Numbered from the stretch's first letter, positions 1 to 5,217 are shown. The stretch is 7,643 nt of DNA from Clostridia bacterium (GCA_024404125.1 JAKSQL010000047.1:1-7643); one strand, 5' to 3'. Notes: a model not told the origin generated them from the letters alone. Program-made: numbers and translations.

Positions 1-1
1 A

Positions 2-1501
2 AAATACGGCGGAAAATGCAATTTGCGACTTGACGATACCAACCCTACAAAAGAGGATACCGAGTACGTTGATGCCATAAAAGAGGATATCGAGTGGCTC
101 GGATTCAAGTGGGACAATCTCTATTACGCGTCCGATTATTTTGACTTTATATACGAATGTGCGTTGTACCTTATAGACAAAGGTCTTGCTTATGTTGACG
201 AATCGAGTGCAGACGAAATACGTGAAATGCGCGGTACACTTACAGAAGCAGGGAAAGAAAGCAAATACCGCAACAGACCTATAAGCGAAACAAAAGATTT
301 ATTTAAGCGTATGACAGACGGCGAGTTTGAAGAGGGCAAAATGGTACTTCGTGCCAAGATAGATATGACATCTTCAAACCTTAATATGCGCGACCCGATT
401 ATTTACAGGATACTTAAAGCCACTCATCACCGCACGGGCGATAAATGGTGTGTTTATCCAATGTATGATTTTGCACATCCGCTTTCCGATGCTAAAGAGG
501 GTGTAACACATTCATTATGCTCACTTGAATTTGAAAACCACCGTCCGCTTTATAATTGGGTGCTTGATGCCTGCGATATTAAAAATCCGCCAAGACAGAT
601 AGAGTTTGCAAGAATGAACGTAAACTACACACTTACAAGCAAGAGAAAATGTTTAAAACTTGTAAATGACGGTCTTGTAAGCGGTTGGGACGACCCCCGT
701 ATGGCTACAATATGCGGTATGAGAAGGCGCGGCTATCCCTCTGCGGCGGTAAGAAATTTTGTCGATAAAATAGGTGTTTCAAAGGCATACAGTGTAATAG
801 ACTATGCTTTGCTTGAATCCTGTGTACGCGATTATCTTAACGAAAATGCAAATCGCGCAATGGCGGTTTTAAGACCGCTTAAAGTAATTATTGACAATTA
901 TCCGGAGGATAAGAGCGAGGATATCGAGGTTGAAATCAACCCGAATAAGCCCGAACTCGGCAAAACTACCGTTAAATTTTCAAGAGAAATTTTTATCGAG
1001 GAAGACGATTTTTGTCTTGACCCGCCGGGAAAATATTTCAGACTTTGCCCCGAAAAAGAGGTACGTCTTAAAGGCGCGTACTATATAAAATACGTATCTT
1101 GTGAAAAGGACGAAAACGGCAAAATAACCGCTGTTCACTGCACCTATGACCCCGAAAGCCGCGGCGGTGAAACACCCGACGGCAGAAAAGTAAAAGGAAC
1201 TCTTCATTTTGTAGACGCGAATAACTGCGTTAATGTAACAGTACGTCTTTATGACCGCTTATTTAACGTCGAAAATCCGAGCGACGAAGAGGGTGTTTCC
1301 TCCTTTGCGGATAACCTTAACCCCGAGTCGCTTACCGTACTTAAAGGTGCAGTTATGGATAAAAGTTTTGCTTCGGTTAAGGCGGGAGATACTTTCCAAT
1401 TTATGCGCCAAGGGTATTTCTGCGCCGATAAGGACTCCTCTGCCGATAATATAATCTTTAACCGCACGGTTGCGCTTAAAGATTCATTTGCTAAAAAATG
1501 A
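2..1501 (+). CDS. glnS: Glutaminyl-tRNA synthetase, 5' end outside window
   Basis: Class I aminoacyl-tRNA synthetase that charges tRNA(Gln) with glutamine in the cytoplasm. The frame is open from base 2 and already reads KYGGKCNLRLDDTNP, the conserved segment just after the HIGH motif. The gene therefore starts upstream, and the apparent TTG start at 23 is an internal leucine. About 499 codons are visible; compared with the roughly 550-residue E. coli enzyme, some 55-60 N-terminal residues including HIGH are missing. Family landmarks seen: RGTLTEAGK, LRAKIDM, WCVYPMYDFAHPLSDAKEGVTHSLC, the KMSKS-equivalent SKRK at 638-649, GWDDPRM, RRRGY, LNENANRAMAV, then the beta-barrel anticodon-binding part with DGRKVKGTLHFV, RLYDRLF and GYFC. 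The usual methionine before SKRK is threonine here. Its stop overlaps the next start as ATGA, so it heads a coupled operon. Identification is secure. Many Firmicutes lack GlnRS and use the GatCAB route instead. Confidence 0.97.
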   Translation, partial: KYGGKCNLRLDDTNPTKEDTEYVDAIKEDIEWLGFKWDNLYYASDYFDFIYECALYLIDKGLAYVDESSADEIREMRGTLTEAGKESKYRNRPISETKDLFKRMTDGEFEEGKMVLRAKIDMTSSNLNMRDPIIYRILKATHHRTGDKWCVYPMYDFAHPLSDAKEGVTHSLCSLEFENHRPLYNWVLDACDIKNPPRQIEFARMNVNYTLTSKRKCLKLVNDGLVSGWDDPRMATICGMRRRGYPSAAVRNFVDKIGVSKAYSVIDYALLESCVRDYLNENANRAMAVLRPLKVIIDNYPEDKSEDIEVEINPNKPELGKTTVKFSREIFIEEDDFCLDPPGKYFRLCPEKEVRLKGAYYIKYVSCEKDENGKITAVHCTYDPESRGGETPDGRKVKGTLHFVDANNCVNVTVRLYDRLFNVENPSDEEGVSSFADNLNPESLTVLKGAVMDKSFASVKAGDTFQFMRQGYFCADKDSSADNIIFNRTVALKDSFAKK

Positions 1502-2250
1502 TGAGTACAGTAAACGATTTTTTAAACTTTCTTGATAAAAAATTCCCGTTTGACACCGCTTGCGATTTTGATAATGTAGGTCTTTTAATAGGAGATAAAA
1601 ACTGCAATGTAAAAAAGGTACTTATTGCGCTTGACTGTGACATAAATACCGTAAATGCCGCGATAAAATATTCGTGTGACCTTATTATCACCCACCACCC
1701 CGTTATATTTGACGGGGTTAAGAGCATTACCGAAGATACTGTCTGCTTTAAACTTATAAAAAACAATATTTCGGTTATATCCTGCCATACAAATCTTGAT
1801 ATTGCAAAGGGCGGTGTAAGCGAAAGTTTGTGCAAAGCAATAGGTCTTAAAAGCATTCTGCCCTATAAGACCGGTGACGGCTTTATAATCCGCAAAGCAA
1901 AGGTAAATCCCTTAAATGCCGATGCGCTTGCCTTAATGATTAAATCGGGTACGGGGTTTGATGTTCGCTATGCGGACGCAAAAAACGAAATTAAAACCGT
2001 TCTTGTTTGTTCCGGCTCCGGAAACGATTTCTTCAGTGATGCTTTAAATGGCAAGTTTGACGCATACATTTCCGCCGAAATTAAGCAAAGCACATTTATA
2101 AAGGCAATAAACTGCGGTATAAGTGTTTTTGATGCGGGGCATTATGCAAGTGAAAACGTTGTTATAAATCCGCTGCTTAAACTGCTTGAAAGCAATTTTA
2201 AAAATACGGAATTTTTAATCCTTAATAATGAAAACATCAGGTGTATATAA
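1498..2250 (+). CDS. Nif3/YbgI-family dinuclear metal protein
   Basis: Member of the Nif3-like family (YbgI/YqfO), often labelled 'GTP cyclohydrolase I type 2'; these proteins form hexamers with a two-metal site, and the physiological substrate is unsettled. The 250 residues match the single-domain form, without the inserted PII-like domain of B. subtilis YqfO. Motifs: FDNVGLLIGD (24-33), LIITHHPVIF (62-71), SCHTNLD (95-101) and FDAGHYASE (211-219). These supply the expected metal ligands H66, H67, D101, H215 and E219, so an intact metal site is predicted. ATG at 1498 overlaps the glnS stop in ATGA, with no clear Shine-Dalgarno before it, which suggests translational coupling; a second ATG at 1501 is equally possible. 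Many Firmicutes keep this gene next to rpoD and trmK, but here it follows glnS while rpoD lies about 4 kb away on the other strand. Confidence 0.93.
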   Translation: MMSTVNDFLNFLDKKFPFDTACDFDNVGLLIGDKNCNVKKVLIALDCDINTVNAAIKYSCDLIITHHPVIFDGVKSITEDTVCFKLIKNNISVISCHTNLDIAKGGVSESLCKAIGLKSILPYKTGDGFIIRKAKVNPLNADALALMIKSGTGFDVRYADAKNEIKTVLVCSGSGNDFFSDALNGKFDAYISAEIKQSTFIKAINCGISVFDAGHYASENVVINPLLKLLESNFKNTEFLILNNENIRCI

Positions 2251-2780
2251 TGAAAGATTTAGAAATCAGATTTATTAAAGAAAGTGATATTGATACACTT
2301 GTTTTGTTTTACGAAGACGTTATCGACTATATTCACACCACCGATATTAAATTAAGGTGGGAAAAAGGCGTATATCCCGCAAAAGATTTTTTGCTTGAGG
2401 CGGCAAAAAATAACACCCTTATAACCTTTTGCAGCGGTGACGAGATTATAGGCAGTTGCGTTGTAAATTCAAACTTTATCGAGGAATATAATACTGTGCC
2501 TTGGCAAATTAAGTGCGATGCATCTAAAGTTCTTATTTTACACGCCTTTGCGATTAACCCTGAATATATGCGAAAAGGTTATGCAAAAAAGTCACTTAAA
2601 ATGTTGCTTGATTATTTTGCCAACAAGGGTTACTGTGCGATGCGGCTTGATGTTGCAACCTGCAACTACAAAGCGGCATCTCTTTATCCGCAACTCGGCT
2701 TTAAGTTTATTTGCGAACATAAAATGCAATATCCGAGCACCGGCGTTATTTCTTTTTATATGTACGAATATTTATTTTGA
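2250..2780 (+). CDS. GNAT-family N-acetyltransferase
   Basis: Predicted acetyl-CoA-dependent acetyltransferase of 176 residues; the acceptor cannot be told from sequence. The GNAT fold is recognisable from the N-terminal strand LEIRFIKESDIDTL, the central strand VLILHAFAINPEY (94-106), the acetyl-CoA pyrophosphate loop MRKGYAKKSLKMLLDYF (107-123), strand AMRLDVATCN (130-139) and the closing AASLYPQLGFKF (142-153). In the Q/R-x-x-G-x-G/A loop the first position is Met and the last is Ala, a mild deviation. I chose ATG 2250, which shares its A with the preceding TAA stop (TAATG) and has AGGTG at 2239-2243 six bases upstream. A GTG at 2241 in the same frame would leave no usable Shine-Dalgarno. 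It is the last gene of the glnS unit and is followed by a terminator. Confidence 0.88.
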   Translation: MKDLEIRFIKESDIDTLVLFYEDVIDYIHTTDIKLRWEKGVYPAKDFLLEAAKNNTLITFCSGDEIIGSCVVNSNFIEEYNTVPWQIKCDASKVLILHAFAINPEYMRKGYAKKSLKMLLDYFANKGYCAMRLDVATCNYKAASLYPQLGFKFICEHKMQYPSTGVISFYMYEYLF

Positions 2781-2794
2781 GCATATCATAAAAT
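2766..2794 (+). promoter_or_regulatory. Sigma-E-like promoter for the PdaB-like deacetylase
   Basis: GAATATT at 2766-2772 and CATAAAAT at 2787-2794 are separated by exactly 14 bases. The Bacillus sigma-E consensus as I know it is KMATATT, about 14 bases, CATAYAHT; the first box matches fully and the second at 7 of 8. A sigma-A reading is weaker: TAAAAT serves as a -10, but no -35 is seen 17 bases away. Transcription would start near 2800, inside the left arm of the terminator hairpin. It overlaps the last codons of the acetyltransferase gene. A mother-cell sporulation promoter fits a PdaB-type enzyme, but this is inference from a short motif. Confidence 0.5.
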
Positions 2795-2796
2795 AC

Positions 2797-2846
2797 AAGC
2801 CCACCCTCATACTTTATTTTAGACAGAGTATGAAGGTGGGCTTTTT
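2797..2846 (+). terminator. Intrinsic terminator of the glnS operon, overlapping the next ribosome binding site
   Basis: A 17-base arm at 2797-2813 (AAGCCCACCCTCATACT) pairs with 2827-2843 (AGTATGAAGGTGGGCTT) with a single C/A mismatch. The loop is 13 bases, and the T run is 2842-2846. It lies 16 bases after the acetyltransferase stop. The 3' arm contains AAGGTGG (2833-2839), which is also the Shine-Dalgarno of the gene starting at 2847. Confidence 0.9.
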
Positions 2847-3599
2847 ATGAAATTTTTTATTATAACCAAAAAGCAGATAATGTTGTGTTTAAGTCTTGCC
2901 GTTGCCGTAATTGCGGTAGGGGTAGGGTCGGTATTTACCTTTGCGGACACTAACCGTCAGTTGCCTATTTACTGTGTTGAAACCGACAAAAAGCAAATAG
3001 CAATAAGTTTTGACGCGGCTTGGGGGAACGACGATACCGAAACTCTTATAAACATTTTAAAAGAATATGACGTACCCGCAACATTTTTTGTAGTGGGCGC
3101 TTGGGTGGATAAGTACCCCGAGTCTGTAAAAGCATTGTCTGATGCAGGGCATCAGATACAAAACCACTCCAACACTCACCCGTATATGACCTCTCTTTCA
3201 AAGCAGCAAATGTGTGACGAAATAAACTGCTGTAACCGAAAGATAGAGAGTATTACGGGCAAATGCCCTACCCTTTTCAGACCCCCTTACGGCGACTACG
3301 ATAACGCGGTGGTAGAAACCGCAAACGGACTAAATATGTATCCTATTCAGTGGAGTGTGGATTCTTTGGATTGGCGTGAAAATGCCACCGCCGAAAGCAT
3401 TGCAAACCGAGTAATTTCAAAGGTGACAAACGGCTCAATAATTCTATGCCACAACGATGCCGAGCATACCCCCGAAGCACTGCCGACTATACTTGATACC
3501 TTAAAAAAGGACGGATACGAATTTGTATTCATATCCGACCTTATTATGAAGAAAAACTACGAAATTGACAGCACAGGAAAGCAGTGCAAATGCAAATAA
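2847..3599 (+). CDS. PdaB-like polysaccharide deacetylase (NodB domain), membrane-anchored
   Basis: Carbohydrate esterase family 4 protein of 250 residues, predicted to remove acetyl groups from cell-wall polysaccharide outside the membrane. Residues 11-33 form one hydrophobic segment after a short basic start (KK), acting as a signal anchor. NodB motifs in order: SFDAAWGNDD (54-63), HSNTH (107-111) giving two metal histidines, RPPYG (145-149), WSVDSLDW (169-176) and ILCHND (199-204). The classic motif 1 FDDG reads FDAA, so the metal aspartate is replaced; as I recall this is common in the PdaB/sporulation branch. ATG 2847 is preceded by AAGGTGG with a 6-base spacer, but that site lies inside the upstream terminator's stem. 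A sigma-E-like promoter upstream supports a role in spore formation, as for B. subtilis PdaB. The Cys-rich tail QCKCK is unusual. The NodB assignment is firm; the PdaB subtype is likely. Confidence 0.9.
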   Translation: MKFFIITKKQIMLCLSLAVAVIAVGVGSVFTFADTNRQLPIYCVETDKKQIAISFDAAWGNDDTETLINILKEYDVPATFFVVGAWVDKYPESVKALSDAGHQIQNHSNTHPYMTSLSKQQMCDEINCCNRKIESITGKCPTLFRPPYGDYDNAVVETANGLNMYPIQWSVDSLDWRENATAESIANRVISKVTNGSIILCHNDAEHTPEALPTILDTLKKDGYEFVFISDLIMKKNYEIDSTGKQCKCK

Positions 3600-3605
3600 A
3601 ATTAA

Positions 3606-3627
3606 AAGCACTCCTTACGGAATGCTT
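3606..3627 (-). terminator. Probable terminator of the minus-strand RHH gene
   Basis: AAGCA at 3606-3610 pairs with TGCTT at 3623-3627; after one C/A mismatch, TCC pairs with GGA, closing a TTAC loop. Read on the minus strand, the hairpin is followed by a T-rich tail (TTAATTTTATTT, 3605-3594), as expected for a terminator about 80 bases beyond the RHH stop. On the plus strand no T run follows, so it would not stop the deacetylase transcript efficiently. Apart from a weak AATCAAA/TTTGATT repeat, I see nothing else in 3628-3705. Confidence 0.55.
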
Positions 3628-3705
3628 GACCAAATGAAAAAATAACCTTTACTGTTATAATCAAAATCGCGTAATCTGTTTGATTCCCTATTCGGCAAAT
3701 TTATT

Positions 3706-3873
3706 TTATAATTCTATTTTACCGTTTTCGCTTTCAAATTGAGCAACACGCTTTTTTAAAAATTGTTCTATTTCTTTGTTTGCAGAACGGCCTTCTGATT
3801 CTGCGATATAACGAAATTTCTTAAAAAGAATACGGTCTACCCTTAAAGTGTATCTTAAAAGTTTGTTTTCCAT
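3706..3873 (-). CDS. Small Arc-type ribbon-helix-helix DNA-binding protein
   Basis: A 55-codon gene. The protein begins MENKLLRYTLRVDRILFKKF and continues RYIAESEGRSANKEIEQFLKKRV. It has the RHH layout: a short beta strand with alternating residues (LRYTLRV, 6-12), helix 1 (about 13-27), a GRS turn (28-30), then helix 2 starting at N32 (NKEIEQFLKKRVAQFE). The GRSxNxEI turn-helix signature is that of Arc and its relatives (Arc reads GRSVNSEI). RHH proteins dimerise and insert the two strands into the major groove, usually as repressors. The start is supported by GGTGGGG upstream on the minus strand (about 3880-3886), ending roughly 6 bases before ATG. It is divergent from the SLOG-like gene, and the spacer holds repeated GCGT-type sites that it may bind. 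No toxin partner is adjacent, so an antitoxin role is not supported. Confidence 0.85.
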   Translation of the reverse strand: MENKLLRYTLRVDRILFKKFRYIAESEGRSANKEIEQFLKKRVAQFESENGKIEL

Positions 3874-3909
3874 AGTGCACCCCACCGTTTTTGATGTTAT
3901 TATGACTAA

Positions 3910-3915
3910 ATTATA
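3910..3915 (-). promoter_or_regulatory. -10 box for the RHH gene
   Basis: Reading the minus strand, TATAAT occupies 3915-3910, placing the start of transcription near 3903 and leaving a leader of about 30 bases. The -35 is poor: TATTTT at 17 bases or TTATTT at 18. A better TTGACG at 3933-3928 is only 12 bases away, too close for normal use. The box lies beside GCGTAA, a candidate operator half-site. Confidence 0.45.
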
Positions 3916-3969
3916 GCGTAATTATTGCGTCAAAAATAATTTGGTGATATAATGGTGTAAAAGTGACGC
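3916..3969. promoter_or_regulatory. Candidate RHH operator: GCGTMA direct and inverted repeats
   Basis: GCGTAA (3916-3921) and GCGTCA (3927-3932) are direct repeats 11 bases apart, one helical turn. TGACGC (3964-3969) is the inverted copy of GCGTCA, and the pair is centred on 3948, the first base of the plus-strand TATAAT. The A/T palindrome AATTATT...AATAATT (3920-3926 and 3935-3941) surrounds the first GCGTCA. A repressor bound here would cover the plus -35, the start site and the minus -10. RHH proteins often bind short repeats one turn apart; binding by the adjacent gene product is inference. Confidence 0.45.
3925..3953 (+). promoter_or_regulatory. Sigma-A promoter with extended -10 for the SLOG-like gene
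   Basis: TATAAT at 3948-3953 is a perfect -10 preceded by TGA (3945-3947), giving the extended TGn element. TTGCGT at 3925-3930 is a partial -35 (TTG matches) at exactly 17 bases. The start would be near 3960, giving a leader of about 42 bases. The -35 overlaps GCGTCA, half of the inverted pair. Confidence 0.7.
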
Positions 3970-4001
3970 ATATTTTCGTATAAAAGAGGGGGAGACATAA
4001 A

Positions 4002-4436
4002 ATGAATGCTTGCACTTTTTTCGGTCACAGAGATGCACCGGAAGAAATTCAACCGCTTTTAGAACAAAAAATAGTTGATTTGATTTGCAAAGGAGTTAAA
4101 ATTTTTTATGTTGGTAATCAAGGCGCATTTGATTTAATGGTAATAAAAACTCTTGAAAAAATTTCCGCCGAGTATTCAAATATTGCAGCATCAGTAGTTT
4201 TAGCATATATGCCAAAAGAAAAAAGTAAAGAAATGGCATACGGTATTGATACGATATTTCCGAACGGTCTTGAAAAAACGCCGAGGAAATTTGCAATATA
4301 TAATAGAAATATATGGATGATAAACAACTCCGATTATGTTATCACTTATGTAAAATATATAGTAGGCGGTGCTTCTGCCTTTAAAGAAATTGCCGAAAGA
4401 AAAGGCAAAACCGTAATCAGTATAAATCATTCATAG
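4002..4436 (+). CDS. Small SLOG-like (DUF1273-type) protein of unknown function
   Basis: A 144-residue soluble protein. It opens with NACTFFGHRDAP (2-13), followed by a helix, then IFYVGNQGAFDLMVIKTL (34-51), VVLAYMP (65-71), a central R-N-x-x-M-I segment (103-107), and SDYVITYV (110-117), GGASAFKEIAERKGKTVISI (122-141). This is the Rossmann-like plan of the SLOG superfamily (YpsA/DUF1273, LOG, DprA relatives): a Gly-rich turn after strand 2 and a late GG[AS] turn preceding a helix, both expected to contact a nucleotide or NAD-like ligand. Function is not known to me; the family is speculated to sense or process nucleotide-derived ligands. ATG 4002 has a strong AGGGGGAG (3987-3994) at 7 bases and its own promoter. 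It is single-gene, divergent from the RHH gene and convergent with the amidase. The family call is by motif memory, not alignment. Confidence 0.75.
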   Translation: MNACTFFGHRDAPEEIQPLLEQKIVDLICKGVKIFYVGNQGAFDLMVIKTLEKISAEYSNIAASVVLAYMPKEKSKEMAYGIDTIFPNGLEKTPRKFAIYNRNIWMINNSDYVITYVKYIVGGASAFKEIAERKGKTVISINHS

Positions 4437-4488
4437 TAATGCACTATCAAAAAAGTTTATTAAAGTAATATAGTTAATACATTTGTAG

Positions 4489-4510
4489 GGGCGGATGCCC
4501 ACATCCGCCC
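4489..4510. repeat. REP-like GC-rich hairpin
   Basis: GGGCGGATG (4489-4497) and CATCCGCCC (4502-4510) form a perfect 9-bp stem with a CCCA loop, embedded in the phrase TTTGTAGGGGCGG...GCCCG. No T run follows on either strand, so it is not an intrinsic terminator. From memory, near-identical TGTAGGGGCGG...CCGCCCG units recur between genes in gut Clostridia. It stands out in GC content from the AT-rich flanks. Only one copy is in the window, so its being dispersed is recalled knowledge, not observed here. Confidence 0.6.
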
Positions 4511-4557
4511 GAAAACCATTCAAAACAAAACGGAACAATGGCGGCATATTGCCTACG

Positions 4558-4603
4558 AAATAATAACGGAACGAGTCCATAGGGCTCGTTCCGCTTATTA
4601 TTT
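4558..4603. terminator. Long bidirectional terminator between convergent genes
   Basis: Left arm 4558-4578 pairs with 4582-4603 in a 21-bp stem: AAATAATAA with TTATTATTT, CGGAACGAG with CTCGTTCCG, then T.G and two C-G pairs closing an ATA loop. The only flaw is a bulged C at 4594. The A/T outer segments give U-rich tails on both strands. It lies between the SLOG-like gene (stop 4436) and the amidase stop at 4626 and can end both transcripts. The rest of 4437-4625 holds only the REP-like hairpin. Confidence 0.85.
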
Positions 4604-4625
4604 TACTTTTACGGTGTATTGGTGA

Positions 4626-5168
4626 TTACATCGGCATTCTGAACGGTATTGCAAAATAATCGGTAAGTGAAAGCACGGTGTTTTGCGCTATTTGATTTAT
4701 ATTGTCCCTTATCCATGCGGCATCCTCGGGGTTATCGTGGTAGGCATACTCTATAAGAATTGCAGGTGCTTTTGTGCGCTTTATTTCCCCTAAAGATGTA
4801 GTAGGCACCGTTTTCACCTTATCTGGCAGTGGGTAAATTGTTTCAAGATTATTTGCAAATATTTCGGCGGCGCGTTTGCCGTTTACACTTGTAGGATAAT
4901 AATAGACCTCACTGCCGCGCGTTGTACCGTTGCCCGACGCGGTGGCGTTTGAATGAAGCGCCAAATGAAAATCGTAGTTGCCCGCATTTGATGCGGCTAT
5001 TGAAGATGCCGCGGTCATTTCGGGTGTGTTTCTTGTAAACTCTATGCCGCTTGCGTATAAGTACGGTTCCATAGCATCGGCAATAAGGTTCATATAATAC
5101 TCTTCGTTTCCCCCTATAACGTACGGATTAAATTCCTGCGTAGACGGGCTTAAATAAATTTTAGGCAT
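4626..5168 (-). CDS. N-acetylmuramoyl-L-alanine amidase (Amidase_3 type), atypical zinc site
   Basis: Predicted peptidoglycan amidase cutting between MurNAc and L-Ala. The 180 residues are just the catalytic domain. No signal peptide, membrane segment or wall-binding repeat is visible, resembling lysis enzymes such as CwlC or endolysins more than secreted autolysins. Family features: strand KIYLSPST (3-10), GGNEEYYMNLIADAM (19-33) with the zinc glutamate at E22/E23, FTRNTP (44-49), DFHLALHSNA (66-75) with zinc His72, GSEVYYYP (85-92), TTSLGEIKRTKAPAILIEYAYHDNPEDAAWI (123-153) with catalytic Glu140. The first zinc histidine, normally in LDPGHGG, is absent: the loop reads LSPSTQ. I chose ATG 5168, which has AAAGGGAG followed by seven T; an in-frame TTG at 5186 would lie inside the terminator stem. 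No promoter was recognised. The gene follows the unknown-function gene in the same direction but behind a terminator. Confidence 0.85.
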   Translation of the reverse strand: MPKIYLSPSTQEFNPYVIGGNEEYYMNLIADAMEPYLYASGIEFTRNTPEMTAASSIAASNAGNYDFHLALHSNATASGNGTTRGSEVYYYPTSVNGKRAAEIFANNLETIYPLPDKVKTVPTTSLGEIKRTKAPAILIEYAYHDNPEDAAWIRDNINQIAQNTVLSLTDYFAIPFRMPM

Positions 5169-5170
5169 AA

Positions 5171-5214
5171 AAAAACTCCCTTTCAATACATTGTATTGTT
5201 TTAAGGGAGTTTTT
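5171..5214 (-). terminator. Terminator of the dnaG-rpoD operon, overlapping the amidase ribosome binding site
   Basis: On the minus strand AAAAACTCCCTT (5214-5203) pairs perfectly with AAGGGAGTTTTT (5182-5171). Inside, CAATAC pairs with GTATTG around an AAT loop, and seven T (5175-5169) end at the amidase ATG. It starts three bases after the stop of the unknown-function gene. The 3' arm AAAGGGAG (5183-5176) is the amidase Shine-Dalgarno. On the plus strand it also ends in TTTTT, so it may work both ways. Confidence 0.85.
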
Positions 5215-5217
5215 ATG

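Noticed and set aside
2241..2249. GTG start for the acetyltransferase nine bases upstream of ATG 2250
   Set aside because: It would place the start on the AGGTG Shine-Dalgarno itself; ATG 2250 has that site at a normal six-base distance and couples to the nif3 stop.
3659..3685. AATCAAA/TTTGATT inverted repeat with 13-base loop
   Set aside because: Only seven A/T-rich pairs, no T run and no link to a gene start; expected by chance in AT-rich spacer.
3910..3933. TTGACG plus TATAAT on the minus strand as a full promoter for the RHH gene
   Set aside because: The spacer is only 12 bases, too short for sigma-A; I kept the -10 alone with low confidence.
3706..4436. RHH plus neighbour as a toxin-antitoxin pair
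   Set aside because: The genes are divergent rather than overlapping in one operon, and the partner resembles SLOG proteins, not a known toxin.
4531..4572. CGGAAC direct repeats at 4531 and 4567 as a possible insertion footprint
   Set aside because: Six bases are too few, and the second copy is part of the terminator stem.
5169..5186. TTG start extending the amidase by six residues (KGSFF)
   Set aside because: The added codons are the terminator stem and T run; ATG 5168 has the ideal AAAGGGAG and spacer, and the strand KIYLSPST begins right after it.
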